From the NCBI GenBank assembly GCA_905234075.1, contig CAJOGI010000009.1, positions 1-60,068 on the forward strand: a stretch of 60,068 nt of DNA. Reading direction: 5' to 3'. This stretch comes from an uncultured Synergistales bacterium (GTDB taxonomy: Bacteria > Synergistota > Synergistia > Synergistales > Aminobacteriaceae). Of the stretch, positions 60,018 through 60,068 are shown piece by piece; position 1 is the first letter of the stretch; each line of letters opens with the position of its first letter. Position numbers and translations under genes: made by a program. Below the pieces are notes generated by a model. It was not told the DNA's origin. It searched no databases and saw nothing but the letters and a program-made list of their open reading frames with translations.

Positions 60018-60068
60018 AAAAAATTTTTTTAAGACTTTTGAAAAAAAGTTTGACTCTTTTTCCCTGCC

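Overview
The window is a gene-dense stretch of a bacterial chromosome of moderate-to-low GC, with AT-rich intergenic gaps full of A-runs next to T-runs. The gene content is core: cell division, envelope, translation and proteolysis. The combination of minCDE, ftsA/ftsZ with a divergent FtsQ-like protein, ispH next to a five-domain S1 protein, a PPi-type phosphofructokinase, a UPF0210/ACT pair and the rbgA-rnhB-ylqG-ylqH-yraN block suggests a Synergistota-like anaerobe related to diderm Firmicutes lineages. That placement is inferred from gene order and family style, not from a marker search.

Layout. 1-8.7 kb: end of mutS2, an M20 amidohydrolase, pfkA (minus), then tig-clpP-clpX-engB, a DMT exporter with a His-rich tail and a 39-residue Nif11-like microprotein. 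8.7-12.2 kb: a B12-binding-type radical SAM protein, then an island with a MunI-like restriction-modification system. The island holds a C-protein regulator, an m6A methylase and an endonuclease gene broken by a +1 frameshift. 12.2-15.2 kb: minC-minD-minE-rodA (minus). 15.3-20.3 kb: glycerate kinase, a DegT aminotransferase, UPF0210, ACT and rhodanese genes. 20.4-25.1 kb: miaA-ispH-S1, a nitroreductase and thpR.

25.1-31.4 kb is the most unusual part. It is one tight plus-strand operon: HicB-like protein, winged-helix-like protein, AAA-type ATPase, Cas4/RecB-like nuclease fused in frame to a pilin-like membrane domain, PilM-PilN fusion, and a prepilin. It couples a DNA-processing module to a type IV pilus assembly module and is the best candidate for an undescribed system.

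31.5-43.2 kb: mltG, a divergent FtsK with degenerate nucleotide-binding motifs, murC, murB, ftsQ-like, ftsA, ftsZ, a SPOR protein and folC. 43.2-51.5 kb: a hydrolase/ene-reductase pair divergent from an HxlR regulator, then a long minus-strand operon efp - asp23 - membrane protein - nusB - lepB - rbgA - rnhB - ylqG-like - ylqH-like - yraN. 51.5-60.1 kb: an unknown protein, a transposase-domain-like small gene coupled to mgtE, nfeD-der-asparaginase-like (minus), metQ, and tRNA-Leu(CAG) transcribed directly into ksgA.

Two dispersed repeat families run through the window. One consists of heptamer arrays (TAGGAGT/TAGGAAT type) at gene junctions. They supply stop codons, Shine-Dalgarno sequences and hairpins, and in places they run into coding sequence (Der, and the MurC and KsgA C-termini). 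The other is an interspersed element of about 85-95 bp, with five recognisable copies, that begins GATTCTATTTTTT and ends in a GTAG..GTAAAAGTAGTTGC module. Several promoters share an extended -10 of the form TGNTATAAT.
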